Part shown: piece after piece, positions 50,240-59,137 of the stretch | How the letters are laid out: every line of letters starts with the position of its first letter | How positions within the stretch are numbered: position 1 is the first letter of the stretch | Assembly: GCA_041602035.1 (NCBI GenBank) | Contig: JBFIHA010000010.1 | Coordinates: forward strand, 28,316 to 92,315 | Source of the DNA: JAOTVV01 sp041602035 | GTDB taxonomy: Bacteria; Gemmatimonadota; Gemmatimonadetes; Gemmatimonadales; GWC2-71-9 | Direction: 5' to 3' | Length of the DNA stretch: 64,000 bases | Notes under the pieces: model-generated | Database searches by the model: none | The model's input: the letters and a program-made list of their open reading frames with translations, nothing else | Told to the model about the DNA's origin: nothing | Made by a program: the position numbers and the translations under genes

Positions 50240-51834
50240 ACCGGGACGGCCCTCGTTTTGCCCCTCAGCTGCAGCGGCTCCAGGGCGTCCACGTCGGGTG
50301 GCGACGTGAGCGCGCGGTAGAACGGCTCGGAAATCAGGATCTCGCCCCCACCGGCCTTGGAACAGAGCCGGTGCGCCGTGTTCACCGCATCCCCGATCAC
50401 GGTGTATTCGAGCCGGCGGTCGCTTCCGATGTTGCCGGCGAAGACCTCGCCGAAATTAATGCCGATCCCGATCTGCATGCGATGCCGGCCTTCGCCCGCC
50501 CATTTCTGATTCAACACCTCGAGCACGTGCTGCTGCTCGATGGCGCACCGCATGGCGCGGTCGGCATCGTCGCCGTGGGTAATGGGCGCGCCCCACAACG
50601 CCATGATCGCGTCTCCCATGAACTTGTCGAGCGTGCCGCCGTGCTCGAACACGACCTCGACCATCTCGGTGAAGTACTCGGTCAGGAGCGAGGCGATCTC
50701 ATCGGGGTTCATGTGCTCCGACAGCGTCGTGAACCCTCGGATGTCGCTGAAGAAGACGACCACGGGTCGCTTGGTGCCGCCAAGCTGGATCTCGTCGGCC
50801 TGGCCCGCGATCTGGTGCGCCAGGTCCGGTGCGAAATAGCGCTGGAAATTCGAGAGTACGACCGCTTCGCGGCGCACGCGCTCGGTGAGCCGGCCGTTTT
50901 CGATGGCGACGGCGGCGATGCCCGAGAACGCGATGAGGAACTCGAGATCCTCGTCGCTGAACGAGTTGGTGGACGTCATGTTGTCGACGTACAGGATGCC
51001 AAGCACTCGGCCGTCGGTTCCCATCAGCGGAGTGCACATCGCACTGCGCACGCTCTGGGTGACGATCGACCGACCTTTGAACCGAGCGTCGGCGGCGGCA
51101 TTGTCGGTCAAGATCGCCAGGCGCTCCTCGACGGCCCGCTGCGCGATCGATCGGGGCACCCGGGTGCCGCCGCTCTCGTCCAATCGATTGCGGGCGACAC
51201 GTGGCACGAGCTCGCCCGATGCGCCTTCGAGCATCAGGATCGAGACGCGATCCACGCTCATCACTTTGAACGTGATGTCGACGACCTTTTCCAGCAGGAG
51301 ATCGACCTCCTGCTGCTTGGACAACTCCTTGGAGATCTCCAGCAGCAGCTCGAGCTTCTGTGCCTGCCGCTCGTCGACGGACAGGCCGTCGACACGAAGC
51401 TGTGAGGCGCCGCTGGGACGGGCGGCGACCCGCTCGTCCAGGTCTCGTGGCCCACTCACCTGTACCTGCCGCACGATCGTCGGCTCTGGTGGGGGCACGA
51501 CGAAGCCACGCGCCGCGTGTGACGGGGGGGCTCGCTGGGTCTGGGGAGCGACCGCAATCACCTTGAAAGGAACCTTGCCGAAGGTGACGACGTCCCCATC
51601 CACGGCCACGCCGTCCGGGATCTTGGTTCCGTTGATGAAGGTGCCGTTGCTGGATCCGAGGTCGACGACACGAACGCCGCGTGGCGTGACCGAGAGCTCC
51701 GCATGGCGCCGGGACACGGTCGGATCGTAAATCGGGACGTCGCTCGTTACCGCCCGCCCCACCACGAGCGTCCGCCCCTCCGTCAGCTCGACGGACTGCT
51801 CACCGACGGTACTCTGCAACGTGATCGCGGCCAC
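50221..51834 (-). CDS. FHA-GAF class III adenylate cyclase
   Basis: 537 residues. An FHA domain (1-95) has G-R, S-R-R-H-A and G-S-S-N-G-T. A helical linker follows, then a GAF domain (about 165-320). The class III cyclase domain (about 355-530) has metal aspartates in F-F-S-D-I-R-G-F and M-G-D-A, the adenine-selecting lysine in L-D-K-F-M-G-D, and N-T-A-H-R-L for transition-state residues. It likely makes cAMP in response to phosphoprotein binding and a GAF ligand. GAAGGAG lies 7 bases before the GTG start, and TATATT upstream is a likely -10. Confidence 0.88.
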   Translation of the reverse strand: MAAITLQSTVGEQSVELTEGRTLVVGRAVTSDVPIYDPTVSRRHAELSVTPRGVRVVDLGSSNGTFINGTKIPDGVAVDGDVVTFGKVPFKVIAVAPQTQRAPPSHAARGFVVPPPEPTIVRQVQVSGPRDLDERVAARPSGASQLRVDGLSVDERQAQKLELLLEISKELSKQQEVDLLLEKVVDITFKVMSVDRVSILMLEGASGELVPRVARNRLDESGGTRVPRSIAQRAVEERLAILTDNAAADARFKGRSIVTQSVRSAMCTPLMGTDGRVLGILYVDNMTSTNSFSDEDLEFLIAFSGIAAVAIENGRLTERVRREAVVLSNFQRYFAPDLAHQIAGQADEIQLGGTKRPVVVFFSDIRGFTTLSEHMNPDEIASLLTEYFTEMVEVVFEHGGTLDKFMGDAIMALWGAPITHGDDADRAMRCAIEQQHVLEVLNQKWAGEGRHRMQIGIGINFGEVFAGNIGSDRRLEYTVIGDAVNTAHRLCSKAGGGEILISEPFYRALTSPPDVDALEPLQLRGKTRAVPVYRVKR

Positions 51835-51867
51835 GGGTCGGCTCCTTCGCTGCGATCAATATATGGG

Positions 51868-51882
51868 CGGCTCAGGGAGCCG
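51868..51882 (-). promoter_or_regulatory. Palindromic hairpin at the cyclase promoter
   Basis: CGGCTC, a 3-base loop and GAGCCG (6 bp perfect), 4 bases upstream of the TATATT -10 box. It may terminate the upstream lipoprotein gene or be an operator for the cyclase gene. Confidence 0.4.
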
Positions 51883-51890
51883 GCGACCGA

Positions 51891-52481
51891 TCAGCGAGGG
51901 GCCGCGACGATGTAGGTACCCGGCTGCGCCAGGCTGCCCGAGACAGCATCATTGCCGGTGTACCCCGACCCACTCACGCGACGCCAGCGCCCGGGGGTGA
52001 CCTCGTACCACAGGGTGAGGGCTTGGGCGTACGCGGTCGGCGAGCCGTACGATGAGCCGGTGGCCACACTGATGTCACCGTAGGCGGCGAACACGAAGGT
52101 GGCCGTCGGCCGAGTGGCGAACTCGAGGCCGTTCGGCGACACCGTGACCCCGAACCCGCCGGGCTCGGGATCGAGCGTCACGCGTGCCGAGTCGGCCGGG
52201 CCGACGGCAGTACCGTTCAAGGTGGCAAGCGACCCCACCGGAAATCGTACCTCCAGGTAGAGCGAATTGAACTGATCGGTGTGCAGCAGGCGCCGGGTCG
52301 TGACACGATCGTTTGCGACGAAGAAGATCGCGCTGGGAGCGGCCGGCGCCGAGGGCGTGAGCGGAAGGATGAGCAGATCGGCCGTCGGGAGCGTCGTGTC
52401 GCCGATGAAGTCCAGATCGCCGCACGCCGCCACTGCCGCCACCAGCAAGGCGCTTGCTGCGATCCATGGCCTCCGTGATAT
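51891..52481 (-). CDS. Hypothetical lipoprotein (start codon unclear)
   Basis: About 196 residues. A basic start S-R-R-P-W, a hydrophobic core and V-A-A-V-A-A-C form a full lipoprotein signal. The mature part is beta-rich with a Y-Y/W-Y-E-V pattern and no recognised motif. The frame has no ATG, GTG or TTG that would give this signal: ATA at 52481 fits best, TTG 52448 cuts the signal to eight residues, and the next upstream start (52664) would overlap most of the divergent gene's N-terminus. Function unknown. Confidence 0.6.
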   Translation of the reverse strand: MSRRPWIAASALLVAAVAACGDLDFIGDTTLPTADLLILPLTPSAPAAPSAIFFVANDRVTTRRLLHTDQFNSLYLEVRFPVGSLATLNGTAVGPADSARVTLDPEPGGFGVTVSPNGLEFATRPTATFVFAAYGDISVATGSSYGSPTAYAQALTLWYEVTPGRWRRVSGSGYTGNDAVSGSLAQPGTYIVAAPR

Positions 52482-52482
52482 T
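52454..52482 (+). promoter_or_regulatory. Sigma-70-type promoter for the outer-membrane protein gene
   Basis: TTGCTG (52454-52459), a 17-base spacer and GATATT (52477-52482), ending 8 bases before the ATG at 52491. Leaderless transcript expected. Confidence 0.6.
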
Positions 52483-52490
52483 GCGGAACG

Positions 52491-54536
52491 ATGTTGCTGC
52501 GACTCTCTGTGCTCAGTGTGTTGTTCGGTGCGCTGCTTCCCTCGTCTGTCGTCGCGCAAGCCTGGAACAGCGATGCGGTCCGTGCGCTGGTGGCGCGCGG
52601 TATTGCGCAGCGCCAGGTGCGCCAGACCGACAGTACGCTTCGAGACTTCCGCGTGCGGGCGCATGGCTATGTCTTCTTTCTAGGTCAGTTGGCCGAAGGC
52701 CTGCGTGAGCCACCGCGTCTCGTCAAGTCCGACGAACTCGTGCTGGAAGTGTACTGGAAGGCGCCGGACCGGAGCAAGCAGCAGATCATCGGATGGCGCG
52801 ACCGCGCCGATCTCCCCACCGATATCCAGTACCATCGTGATCACCTGGGGATCGTCCAGAACAACTTCGGCGACCGGATTCGCCTGGGCGAAGGGGACGA
52901 GGTCCGCGACGTTCCCCACCCACTGGCTCCGGATGGCCCGACGCTGTACGACTACGCCCTCGTCGATTCGCTGACCGTCTACCTGCCGCAGCGAACGGTG
53001 CGCGTGTACGAGGTAACCGTCCGCCCCCGAGACTTCGGTGCCCCGCGGGTCGTGGGCAGCCTGTTCATCGACGTCGAGACGGCCGAGGTGGTGATCTTCC
53101 GGTTCAGCTTCACCCGCAGCGCCTACCTCGACAACACGCTCGAGGACATCACGATCGTGCTCGAGAACGGGCTGTGGCAGGAGCGGTACTGGCTGCCCAA
53201 CCGACAGGAAGTCGAGATCCGCCGCCGGACCAAGTGGCTCGACATGCCCGCGCGCGGGATCATTCGCGGTCGCTGGGAGATCCGCGACTACCAGTTCAAC
53301 GTCGGGCTCGACGACGCGCTGTTCCGCGGGCCGGAGATCGTGGCGGCACCCCAGGCGGTGCGGGACTCGTTCGTGTGGGAGGTGCCGATGCATACCGCCA
53401 TCCAGGCGGTGGCCGGGCCCGTCATGACGTTCGACCTCGAGGACGTGCGCGGCCGTATCATGGAAACCGCCGGATCGCAAGCGCTCTCGGGACTCGCCTC
53501 GGCCAGGCTGAGCGTCGGCTCGCTGTCCGATTTGCTTCACTTCAACCGGGTCGAAGGACTCGCCCCGGGGATCGGCACTATTTTCCGGCCCGGCGGGACC
53601 ACAGAAATCGATGCGTGGGTGTCCTACGGCACGAGCGATCAGCGGGCCAAGGGTCGGCTCGGCGTTCGACACCGATTTGGCGGTCTCGGTGTGGAGCTTC
53701 GTGGGACACGTCGCATGGCGGACGTGGCCGACGACCCGGTGATCTCACCGCTGCTCAATACGGTCCTCGCCCAGGAAGTGGGTGAGGACTTCGGCGACTA
53801 CGTCCTGCTCACGGAGGCGTTTGCGTCGCTGCGGCGCGATTTCGGCGTGCGCGGCGGCTTCGGACTCCGCATGGGAATCCAGCATGCCGAGAGCGTCGTA
53901 ACCGCGGCCGTGCCGGCCACCGGGACCTTCCGCCCCAACCCCGCGTTGGGCGGCGGGACGTTCGGCGTTGCCGAGCTCACGCTGGAGCGACGCAGCGCGG
54001 AGCTTGCGCTCAGACACGGCGTGAGCGGCGCCGTGTCGTTGGAAGGCGGAAGCGGTGAGGATGTCCGGTATGTTCGCGTCCGGGGGATCGGACGTGCCCA
54101 CCTGAGCGTCGGGCCCACTCGGCTGGTCGCTCGGGGCTGGGCAGGGTGGGGGTCAGCGGATCTGCCCGTGCATCGCTCGTTCGTCCTGGGAGGGCGCGGT
54201 ACCCTGGTCGGCGAACCGTTCCGGGCGTGGGGGGGACGCTACGCGGCGGGCGGCACGTTGGAATGGCAGCTGCCCGTACCGTTTCCGGCCCTGGCGCTCG
54301 GTCCGTTCGTGTCGACCGGTCGTCGCATCGTTGTGGCGCCGTTCGTGGGGGCGGGCTGGGCCGGTGGCGCCATGCCGGGCCTCCCGTGGCAGCCCAGCGA
54401 CGGCGTGCGCCCAGTGGTTGGGATCGGAGTGGAGTGGTTCCACCGCTTCTTCCGCGTGGACCTCGGCATGGGACTTCGGGACCCGAAGCTGCGTGTCGTG
54501 ATTGACGTCACACGCGATTTGTGGGACATCCTGTGA
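52491..54536 (+). CDS. Large outer-membrane protein with C-terminal beta-barrel
   Basis: 681 residues. The signal peptide ends S-S-V-V-A-Q-A. The N-terminal half (about 30-330) is beta-rich with no named motif (contains Y-W-K-A-P-D-R-S-K and F-S-F-T-R-S-A). The C-terminal half alternates amphipathic strands and contains a G-G-R-G-T-L-V-G turn, reminiscent of BamA/TamA or FhaC barrels, near 565. Ends in an aliphatic strand. DUF5686-like proteins have similar layout, but I cannot confirm. It probably works in transport or assembly at the outer membrane. Confidence 0.75.
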   Translation: MLLRLSVLSVLFGALLPSSVVAQAWNSDAVRALVARGIAQRQVRQTDSTLRDFRVRAHGYVFFLGQLAEGLREPPRLVKSDELVLEVYWKAPDRSKQQIIGWRDRADLPTDIQYHRDHLGIVQNNFGDRIRLGEGDEVRDVPHPLAPDGPTLYDYALVDSLTVYLPQRTVRVYEVTVRPRDFGAPRVVGSLFIDVETAEVVIFRFSFTRSAYLDNTLEDITIVLENGLWQERYWLPNRQEVEIRRRTKWLDMPARGIIRGRWEIRDYQFNVGLDDALFRGPEIVAAPQAVRDSFVWEVPMHTAIQAVAGPVMTFDLEDVRGRIMETAGSQALSGLASARLSVGSLSDLLHFNRVEGLAPGIGTIFRPGGTTEIDAWVSYGTSDQRAKGRLGVRHRFGGLGVELRGTRRMADVADDPVISPLLNTVLAQEVGEDFGDYVLLTEAFASLRRDFGVRGGFGLRMGIQHAESVVTAAVPATGTFRPNPALGGGTFGVAELTLERRSAELALRHGVSGAVSLEGGSGEDVRYVRVRGIGRAHLSVGPTRLVARGWAGWGSADLPVHRSFVLGGRGTLVGEPFRAWGGRYAAGGTLEWQLPVPFPALALGPFVSTGRRIVVAPFVGAGWAGGAMPGLPWQPSDGVRPVVGIGVEWFHRFFRVDLGMGLRDPKLRVVIDVTRDLWDIL

Positions 54537-54680
54537 CCTTGTTGGGGTTGCCTCCCGAGCTGGGCCGAGGGCAACCAAGGGCGCACGCGCGGGCCGTTTT
54601 TCTGGCGTCAGGTTTGGGGCCCCGATATCTTAAGAGGTTGGGAAATCCCATCGCAGGTCGAGTCGCCCCTTCGAGGGGGT

Positions 54681-54687
54681 GGAGGTG
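54681..54687 (+). promoter_or_regulatory. Strong Shine-Dalgarno that places the pilB start
   Basis: GGAGGTG is an exact seven-base match to the anti-Shine-Dalgarno. Seven bases after the GGAGG core comes GTT (54693) in the pilB frame, where an ATG or GTG would be expected. Confidence 0.6.
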
Positions 54688-54692
54688 GCAAG

Positions 54693-56951
54693 GTTCGCAC
54701 GTTCACCGATGAATGGCTCCGGCCGACGGTAGAGGACCTCGTCGGCAAGGAGAAGGTCGAGGAGCTCCGGCAGGGGGAGCAGGAGCACCCCTCTCTGTGG
54801 GAGGCGGCGGTCGAGCGCAAGCTCACGTCGGACGAAGCCCTGCTGAGCAGCTTGACGACGCGGTTTCGGTTGAAGCTCGCCGACCTGTCGCGCAGCGAGC
54901 AGGCCGCGCGCGATGTCGTGCCGGAGTCCGTCGCCCGGCGCTACCAGATTCTCCCCCTCAACATCAGCGATTCCACGCTGGATATCGCCACCGCGAATCC
55001 CTTTGACCTCGACTGCGAGAAGATGCTCGCCTTCGCGACGGGACGAGAAGTGCGCAGTCACCTGGCCAGCCCAGCCAAGATCAGACAAAAGATCGAAGAG
55101 CTCTACAAGCCGGAGAACGTGCTGTCGCAGTTATTGGAGGGCATGGAGGCCGCGGCGGAAATCCAGCAACTCGACGCTCAGAAGGAGCTCGAGGACCTGG
55201 CGGTGTCGGAGGAGGAGGCCTCGCAGCGCCCCGTTGTGCGGCTGGTGGATCTCATCATCTCCGAGGGCATCTCGTCACGGTCGAGCGACATTCACATCGA
55301 GCCGGAGGAGGGTGGGGTCGCCGTCCGATACCGGATCGACGGCGTGCTGCGGCAGGTCATGAAGATCCCCCGGGCGGCCGGGCTCCCGCTGATCTCCCGC
55401 ATCAAGATCATCTCGGGCCTGGACATCGCCGACCGGCTGCGGCCCCAGGACGGCCGCGCCCGGGTCGCGGTGAACGGGATTCCGGTGGACCTGCGAGTCT
55501 CGACCCTGCCCGCGTCGCTCGGCGAGAAGGTCGTCATCCGGGTGCTCGACACTTCGCGGACCGTCCTCACCCTGCCGTCGCTGGGGTTGAGTTCGGGGGA
55601 GTCTGACCAGATCACCGCCCTGCTGGACAACCGGGATGGAATCATCCTGGTCACCGGGCCAACGGGTTCCGGGAAGACGACCACCCTGTACTCGGCTATC
55701 CGGCATGTGCAGAGTGAGGGGGTCAACATCGTCACGGTTGAGGATCCGGTCGAGTATCGAATGCAGGGGATCGTGCAGGTGCAGGTGCACGAAAAGGCGG
55801 GACTCACGTTCGCGGCGGCGCTGCGCTCGATCCTGCGGCAGGACCCGGATGTGGTGCTCGTTGGTGAGATCCGCGACCGCGAGACGGCCCAGATCGCGGT
55901 GCAGGCCTCGCTCACCGGGCACCTCGTGCTCTCCACCCTCCACACGAACGATGCGCCCAATGCCGTAACCCGGCTTGTCGACATCGGGATGGAGGCATAC
56001 AAGATCGCCAGCGCCCTGCGCGGCGTCATCGCACAGCGGTTAATGCGCCGGTTGTGCCCGACCTGCAAGGAAGTCTGGGTGGAGGCGATCCCCCGTAAGT
56101 TGCACCAGTGGGTTCCGCCCGATACGCCGCTCTACCGCGCGGTCGGCTGCCCGGAGTGCGCGATGACCGGCTATCGTGGCCGCTTCTCGATCGTCGAGAT
56201 TCTCAAAGTGACTCCCGAAGTGGAACGGACGATCGGCGCTAACGAGACGGCAGACCGCATTGCCCAGGTAGCCGAGCGGGGTGGAATGAAGACGTTGTGG
56301 ACGAGCGGGCTCGCGCACGTGCTCCATGGCGAGTCGACCATCGACGAGTTGCTGCGTGTGGTCGACGTGCCGCAGGAAGACGCTGAGGCTACCGAGGCGG
56401 CGGATGCGAAGCGGACGTCCGGGCCGCGTCGTCGACGCCCCTCAGGCGGACACCCGGCGGTGGTGGAGCGAAAACGCACGTCAGGAGCAACCGACGCACC
56501 GACCGCCGCCGCCCTGGCCGGCGAGTTCGATCTGATCGATCCCGTCGAGGCGCCCCCCCGTCGCGGGCCCAACGCCAAGGTCCTGTTGGTGGATGATGAG
56601 GAACAACTTCGCAAAGTGATGCGTGATCTCCTGGAGCGGGATGGGTACGAGGTGGAGGAAGCGGCCGACGGGGTCGAGGCACTCGATCAGGTCGACCGGC
56701 ACGCCCCCGACATCGTCGTGCTCGACCTCAACCTCCCGGGTCTCGATGGATACGGCGTGCTGAATCACCTGCGGTCACGACCGGCCACCGAGAACATTCC
56801 TGTGGTGGTGTTGACGGCCCACGGCGACGAGGACAGCGAGGTGCGGGTCTTCGAGCTGGGAGCGGACGACTTCCTCTCCAAGCCGTTCCGCGCGCGGGCA
56901 CTATCAGCGCGACTGCAGGCGGTCCTCGGCCGTCCGCGGCCGGCCCACTAG
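54693..56951 (+). CDS. PilB/GspE-type assembly ATPase fused to a response-regulator receiver
   Basis: About 752 residues if counted from GTT 54693; the first canonical in-frame start is TTG 54852, which would remove about 53 residues of the MshEN/GspE N-terminal domain (L-W-E-A-A-V-E-R-K-L-T). The ATPase has Walker A G-P-T-G-S-G-K-T near 322, Walker B/Asp and His boxes (V-G-E-I-R-D-R-E-T, H-T-N-D-A) and a C-P-T-C/C-P-E-C zinc site. A linker leads to a CheY-like receiver (about 629-748) with D-D-E, phospho-acceptor Asp678 and K-P-F. It energises type IV pilus or type II secretion assembly; the receiver suggests phospho-control. Confidence 0.82.
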   Translation, partial: VRTFTDEWLRPTVEDLVGKEKVEELRQGEQEHPSLWEAAVERKLTSDEALLSSLTTRFRLKLADLSRSEQAARDVVPESVARRYQILPLNISDSTLDIATANPFDLDCEKMLAFATGREVRSHLASPAKIRQKIEELYKPENVLSQLLEGMEAAAEIQQLDAQKELEDLAVSEEEASQRPVVRLVDLIISEGISSRSSDIHIEPEEGGVAVRYRIDGVLRQVMKIPRAAGLPLISRIKIISGLDIADRLRPQDGRARVAVNGIPVDLRVSTLPASLGEKVVIRVLDTSRTVLTLPSLGLSSGESDQITALLDNRDGIILVTGPTGSGKTTTLYSAIRHVQSEGVNIVTVEDPVEYRMQGIVQVQVHEKAGLTFAAALRSILRQDPDVVLVGEIRDRETAQIAVQASLTGHLVLSTLHTNDAPNAVTRLVDIGMEAYKIASALRGVIAQRLMRRLCPTCKEVWVEAIPRKLHQWVPPDTPLYRAVGCPECAMTGYRGRFSIVEILKVTPEVERTIGANETADRIAQVAERGGMKTLWTSGLAHVLHGESTIDELLRVVDVPQEDAEATEAADAKRTSGPRRRRPSGGHPAVVERKRTSGATDAPTAAALAGEFDLIDPVEAPPRRGPNAKVLLVDDEEQLRKVMRDLLERDGYEVEEAADGVEALDQVDRHAPDIVVLDLNLPGLDGYGVLNHLRSRPATENIPVVVLTAHGDEDSEVRVFELGADDFLSKPFRARALSARLQAVLGRPRPAH

Positions 56952-56969
56952 CCCAAGGCACCCCAGCCA

Positions 56970-57788
56970 TCAATCTCCCGCCGCTCCAATGCCCGGTGGA
57001 GCGTTAGGCTTGACCCGAACGGGCTTGGCGGGCACTCCGAGATAGAGATGCCACGGCTTGGCGTCACGCGTGAGTACGGCGCCCGCCCCTACCATGGCCT
57101 GTTCGCCGACGTGGACACCGGCGAGGACCGTGGCGTGATAGGTGATGCGCACGCCGTCTCCGAGCACGGTCGTGGCGTTGGTCACGTCTTCTTGGTCGGC
57201 GAGACTGTGAGTGTGGCTGTAGATGTTGGCGTAGTCGGCGATCGAGACCTTGTTGCCGATGACGATGCCGCCCCGATCGTCCAGTAGCACGTGCCGGTGG
57301 ACCACCACGTCGTCGCCGACCTCCATGTTGTACCCGAACGAGAACTCCACGAACTGAAAACACTTGAAGTTCCTGCCACAGCGTCGGAAGATGTGCCGGG
57401 CCAGCACCCGCCGCAGTCTCACGGCGACGTCGACGTTCCCGCCTCCCATCGGCGACCGGTCGAAACTCTGCCACAGCCAGAGGAGCGGCTTGACGCGCGC
57501 ATACCGCTCGGGGTCGATCTCGTCGTAGTACTCGGGCTCGAGCGTGACGTTGTGCGGGTCGAGGGACAGTAACGCCGCCCGGGTCGCCGTGGGGACCGTC
57601 GGGTCGGCCACTAGGTCCTCATACGGGCCGAGGGTCGGATAGAGGAGCTGGAGCAGCGTGTCTCGGCACAGCCGGTACCGATCGACCCCAGGATCCGCGA
57701 TGCGCTCGTCTAACTCCCCGATCCAGCGTGCGAACAGCGGCTCGCTCTCGCCTGACAACACGATCTTCCGAAGGGGATGGTGGGCCAT
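56970..57788 (-). CDS. Left-handed beta-helix acyltransferase (hexapeptide family)
   Basis: 272 residues. A 140-residue helical N-terminus is followed by hexapeptide repeats (about 150-250) with V-V-V-H-R-H-V-L-L-D-D and I-V-I-G-N-K-V. Y-S-H-T-H-S near 196 is the usual catalytic-histidine loop, and it ends G-V-P-A-K-P-V-R. Such enzymes O- or N-acetylate sugars or other small molecules; the N-terminal extension suggests a specialised substrate. Its stop is 18 bases from the pilB stop. Confidence 0.85.
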   Translation of the reverse strand: MAHHPLRKIVLSGESEPLFARWIGELDERIADPGVDRYRLCRDTLLQLLYPTLGPYEDLVADPTVPTATRAALLSLDPHNVTLEPEYYDEIDPERYARVKPLLWLWQSFDRSPMGGGNVDVAVRLRRVLARHIFRRCGRNFKCFQFVEFSFGYNMEVGDDVVVHRHVLLDDRGGIVIGNKVSIADYANIYSHTHSLADQEDVTNATTVLGDGVRITYHATVLAGVHVGEQAMVGAGAVLTRDAKPWHLYLGVPAKPVRVKPNAPPGIGAAGD

Positions 57789-57860
57789 GCCTGATCTCGC
57801 GCCGTGTGGTCTATGCCAAACGAGCGGTGGGGCTGTGGGAGTTCCCGATGTCCGGGATCC

Positions 57861-58523
57861 CTATGGCTTGCCGGCAGCGGCGCGCGCGATCACGGATGCG
57901 CGTTCTCGCTCCACCGTCCGAAGGATCTGCTCCCAGTTCGCGTTCCGCTGCCCGACATACTCCACGATGAACGGATCGAGCGTGCGGATCCCGTCTTCGA
58001 ACAGGTAGATGGCGGTAGCGGTCTCCCGTTGTCCGAGCTGCTGCGCGCTCCACAAGGGGGAGAGTGGAAAGGTCTGTGCCGGTCGGAACAACCGGTTCTG
58101 ACTCGTGATGGTGAGATCATCCGGGTTGAAGCGGGCGTCCCGCTCCAGGCCGAAGAATGTGACGAGAAACAAGCTCGGCTCGCTGATTCCGAGCCGGTTC
58201 GCGGCCTCGGCTACCTCGTCCGCCTTCGATTCGACGAGTCGATGGAGCGAGCTATACGTGTCCGGGGCCAGCAACCGAGTGATCCGCTCGTCCAAGGGAA
58301 CCACCTGGATCTGGACGGTGGTGCTGCGCAGCCTCAGTGACACGTCGTCTTGCCGCAAGGTGCCGTACCCCGCCGGTGGGAGATCCAGGTCATCCGGGGC
58401 GACGGGCGGACGCTCCTGAGCCTGGGCACAGCCCAGCGGGCCCAGCGCGAGGGCGGCGGTGAGGGCGAAGGGCCGTCCCCACGGCGCGATGATCGGTCGG
58501 TGCATCGGAAAGCGCTGGATCAT
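57861..58523 (-). CDS. Hypothetical exported protein
   Basis: 220 residues. The signal ends L-G-C-A-Q-A-Q-E; cleavage after A-Q-A is likely, though the cysteine leaves a lipoprotein possible. The mature region is helical with L-F-L-V-T-F-F-G-L-E near 110. No motif recognised. GGAGG lies 7 bases before ATG 58523, which overlaps the engB stop (ATGA), so this gene is coupled to engB. Confidence 0.68.
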   Translation of the reverse strand: MIQRFPMHRPIIAPWGRPFALTAALALGPLGCAQAQERPPVAPDDLDLPPAGYGTLRQDDVSLRLRSTTVQIQVVPLDERITRLLAPDTYSSLHRLVESKADEVAEAANRLGISEPSLFLVTFFGLERDARFNPDDLTITSQNRLFRPAQTFPLSPLWSAQQLGQRETATAIYLFEDGIRTLDPFIVEYVGQRNANWEQILRTVERERASVIARAAAGKP

Positions 58524-59137
58524 GGCTGTCCTCCTGACCTCTCGGGCGGCTCCGCCGGCTTTTGGGCGACGAACGCGAAGACGGAATCGCGCAGATCGTC
58601 GATGCCGCTCCGGGTGCGGGCGCTCGTGAGCACGCATTGGTCCTCGGGCATCCCCACGGAGTCGAGAATCGCCCGGAGGCGCTCCTGGCGGCGACCGCGG
58701 GCGAGCTTGTCCGCCTTGGTGATGGCGACCAGTACCGGGACGGCGCGGGCTGCCAGCAACGCGCTCACGGCGTGATCGTCAGCGGACGGGTCGCGCCGCA
58801 CATCCAGCAGCCACACGGCTCCACGGAGGGGCCGCCGCTCGGAAAGATACCGCCGTACCAGTGTGTGCAGTCCGCGCCGCTCCGCTTTGCCGATCCGGGC
58901 GTAGCCGTATCCGGGCAGGTCGACCAAATAGAACGTGCTGTCGACGTCGAACACGTTACACATGCGGGTCTTGCCTGGCGTTCGGCTCGTCCTGGCCAGC
59001 GCCCTTCGGCCGGCGAATGCGTTGATGAGCGAGGACTTCCCGACATTCGAGCGCCCCAGGAAGCAGATCTCTGGGCGGACGGGGGTGAGACGAAAGTCGA
59101 CCGTCGGGTAGCTGCCGACGAAGGTGACGGGAATCAG
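58520..59137 (-). CDS. engB: Ribosome biogenesis GTPase YihA/EngB
   Basis: About 205 residues. G1 GRSNVGKSS is near 29, G3 D-L-P-G-Y-G near 75, G4 T-K-A-D-K near 138 and G5 S-A near 170, as in EngB. The conserved region starts F-V-G-S-Y, so the true start lies at or near CTG 59137, which overlaps the clpX TGA (CTGA). No ATG, GTG or TTG exists in frame until GTG 59200, which would add 21 unlikely residues inside clpX. It is needed for 50S subunit assembly. Confidence 0.87.
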   Translation of the reverse strand: MIPVTFVGSYPTVDFRLTPVRPEICFLGRSNVGKSSLINAFAGRRALARTSRTPGKTRMCNVFDVDSTFYLVDLPGYGYARIGKAERRGLHTLVRRYLSERRPLRGAVWLLDVRRDPSADDHAVSALLAARAVPVLVAITKADKLARGRRQERLRAILDSVGMPEDQCVLTSARTRSGIDDLRDSVFAFVAQKPAEPPERSGGQP

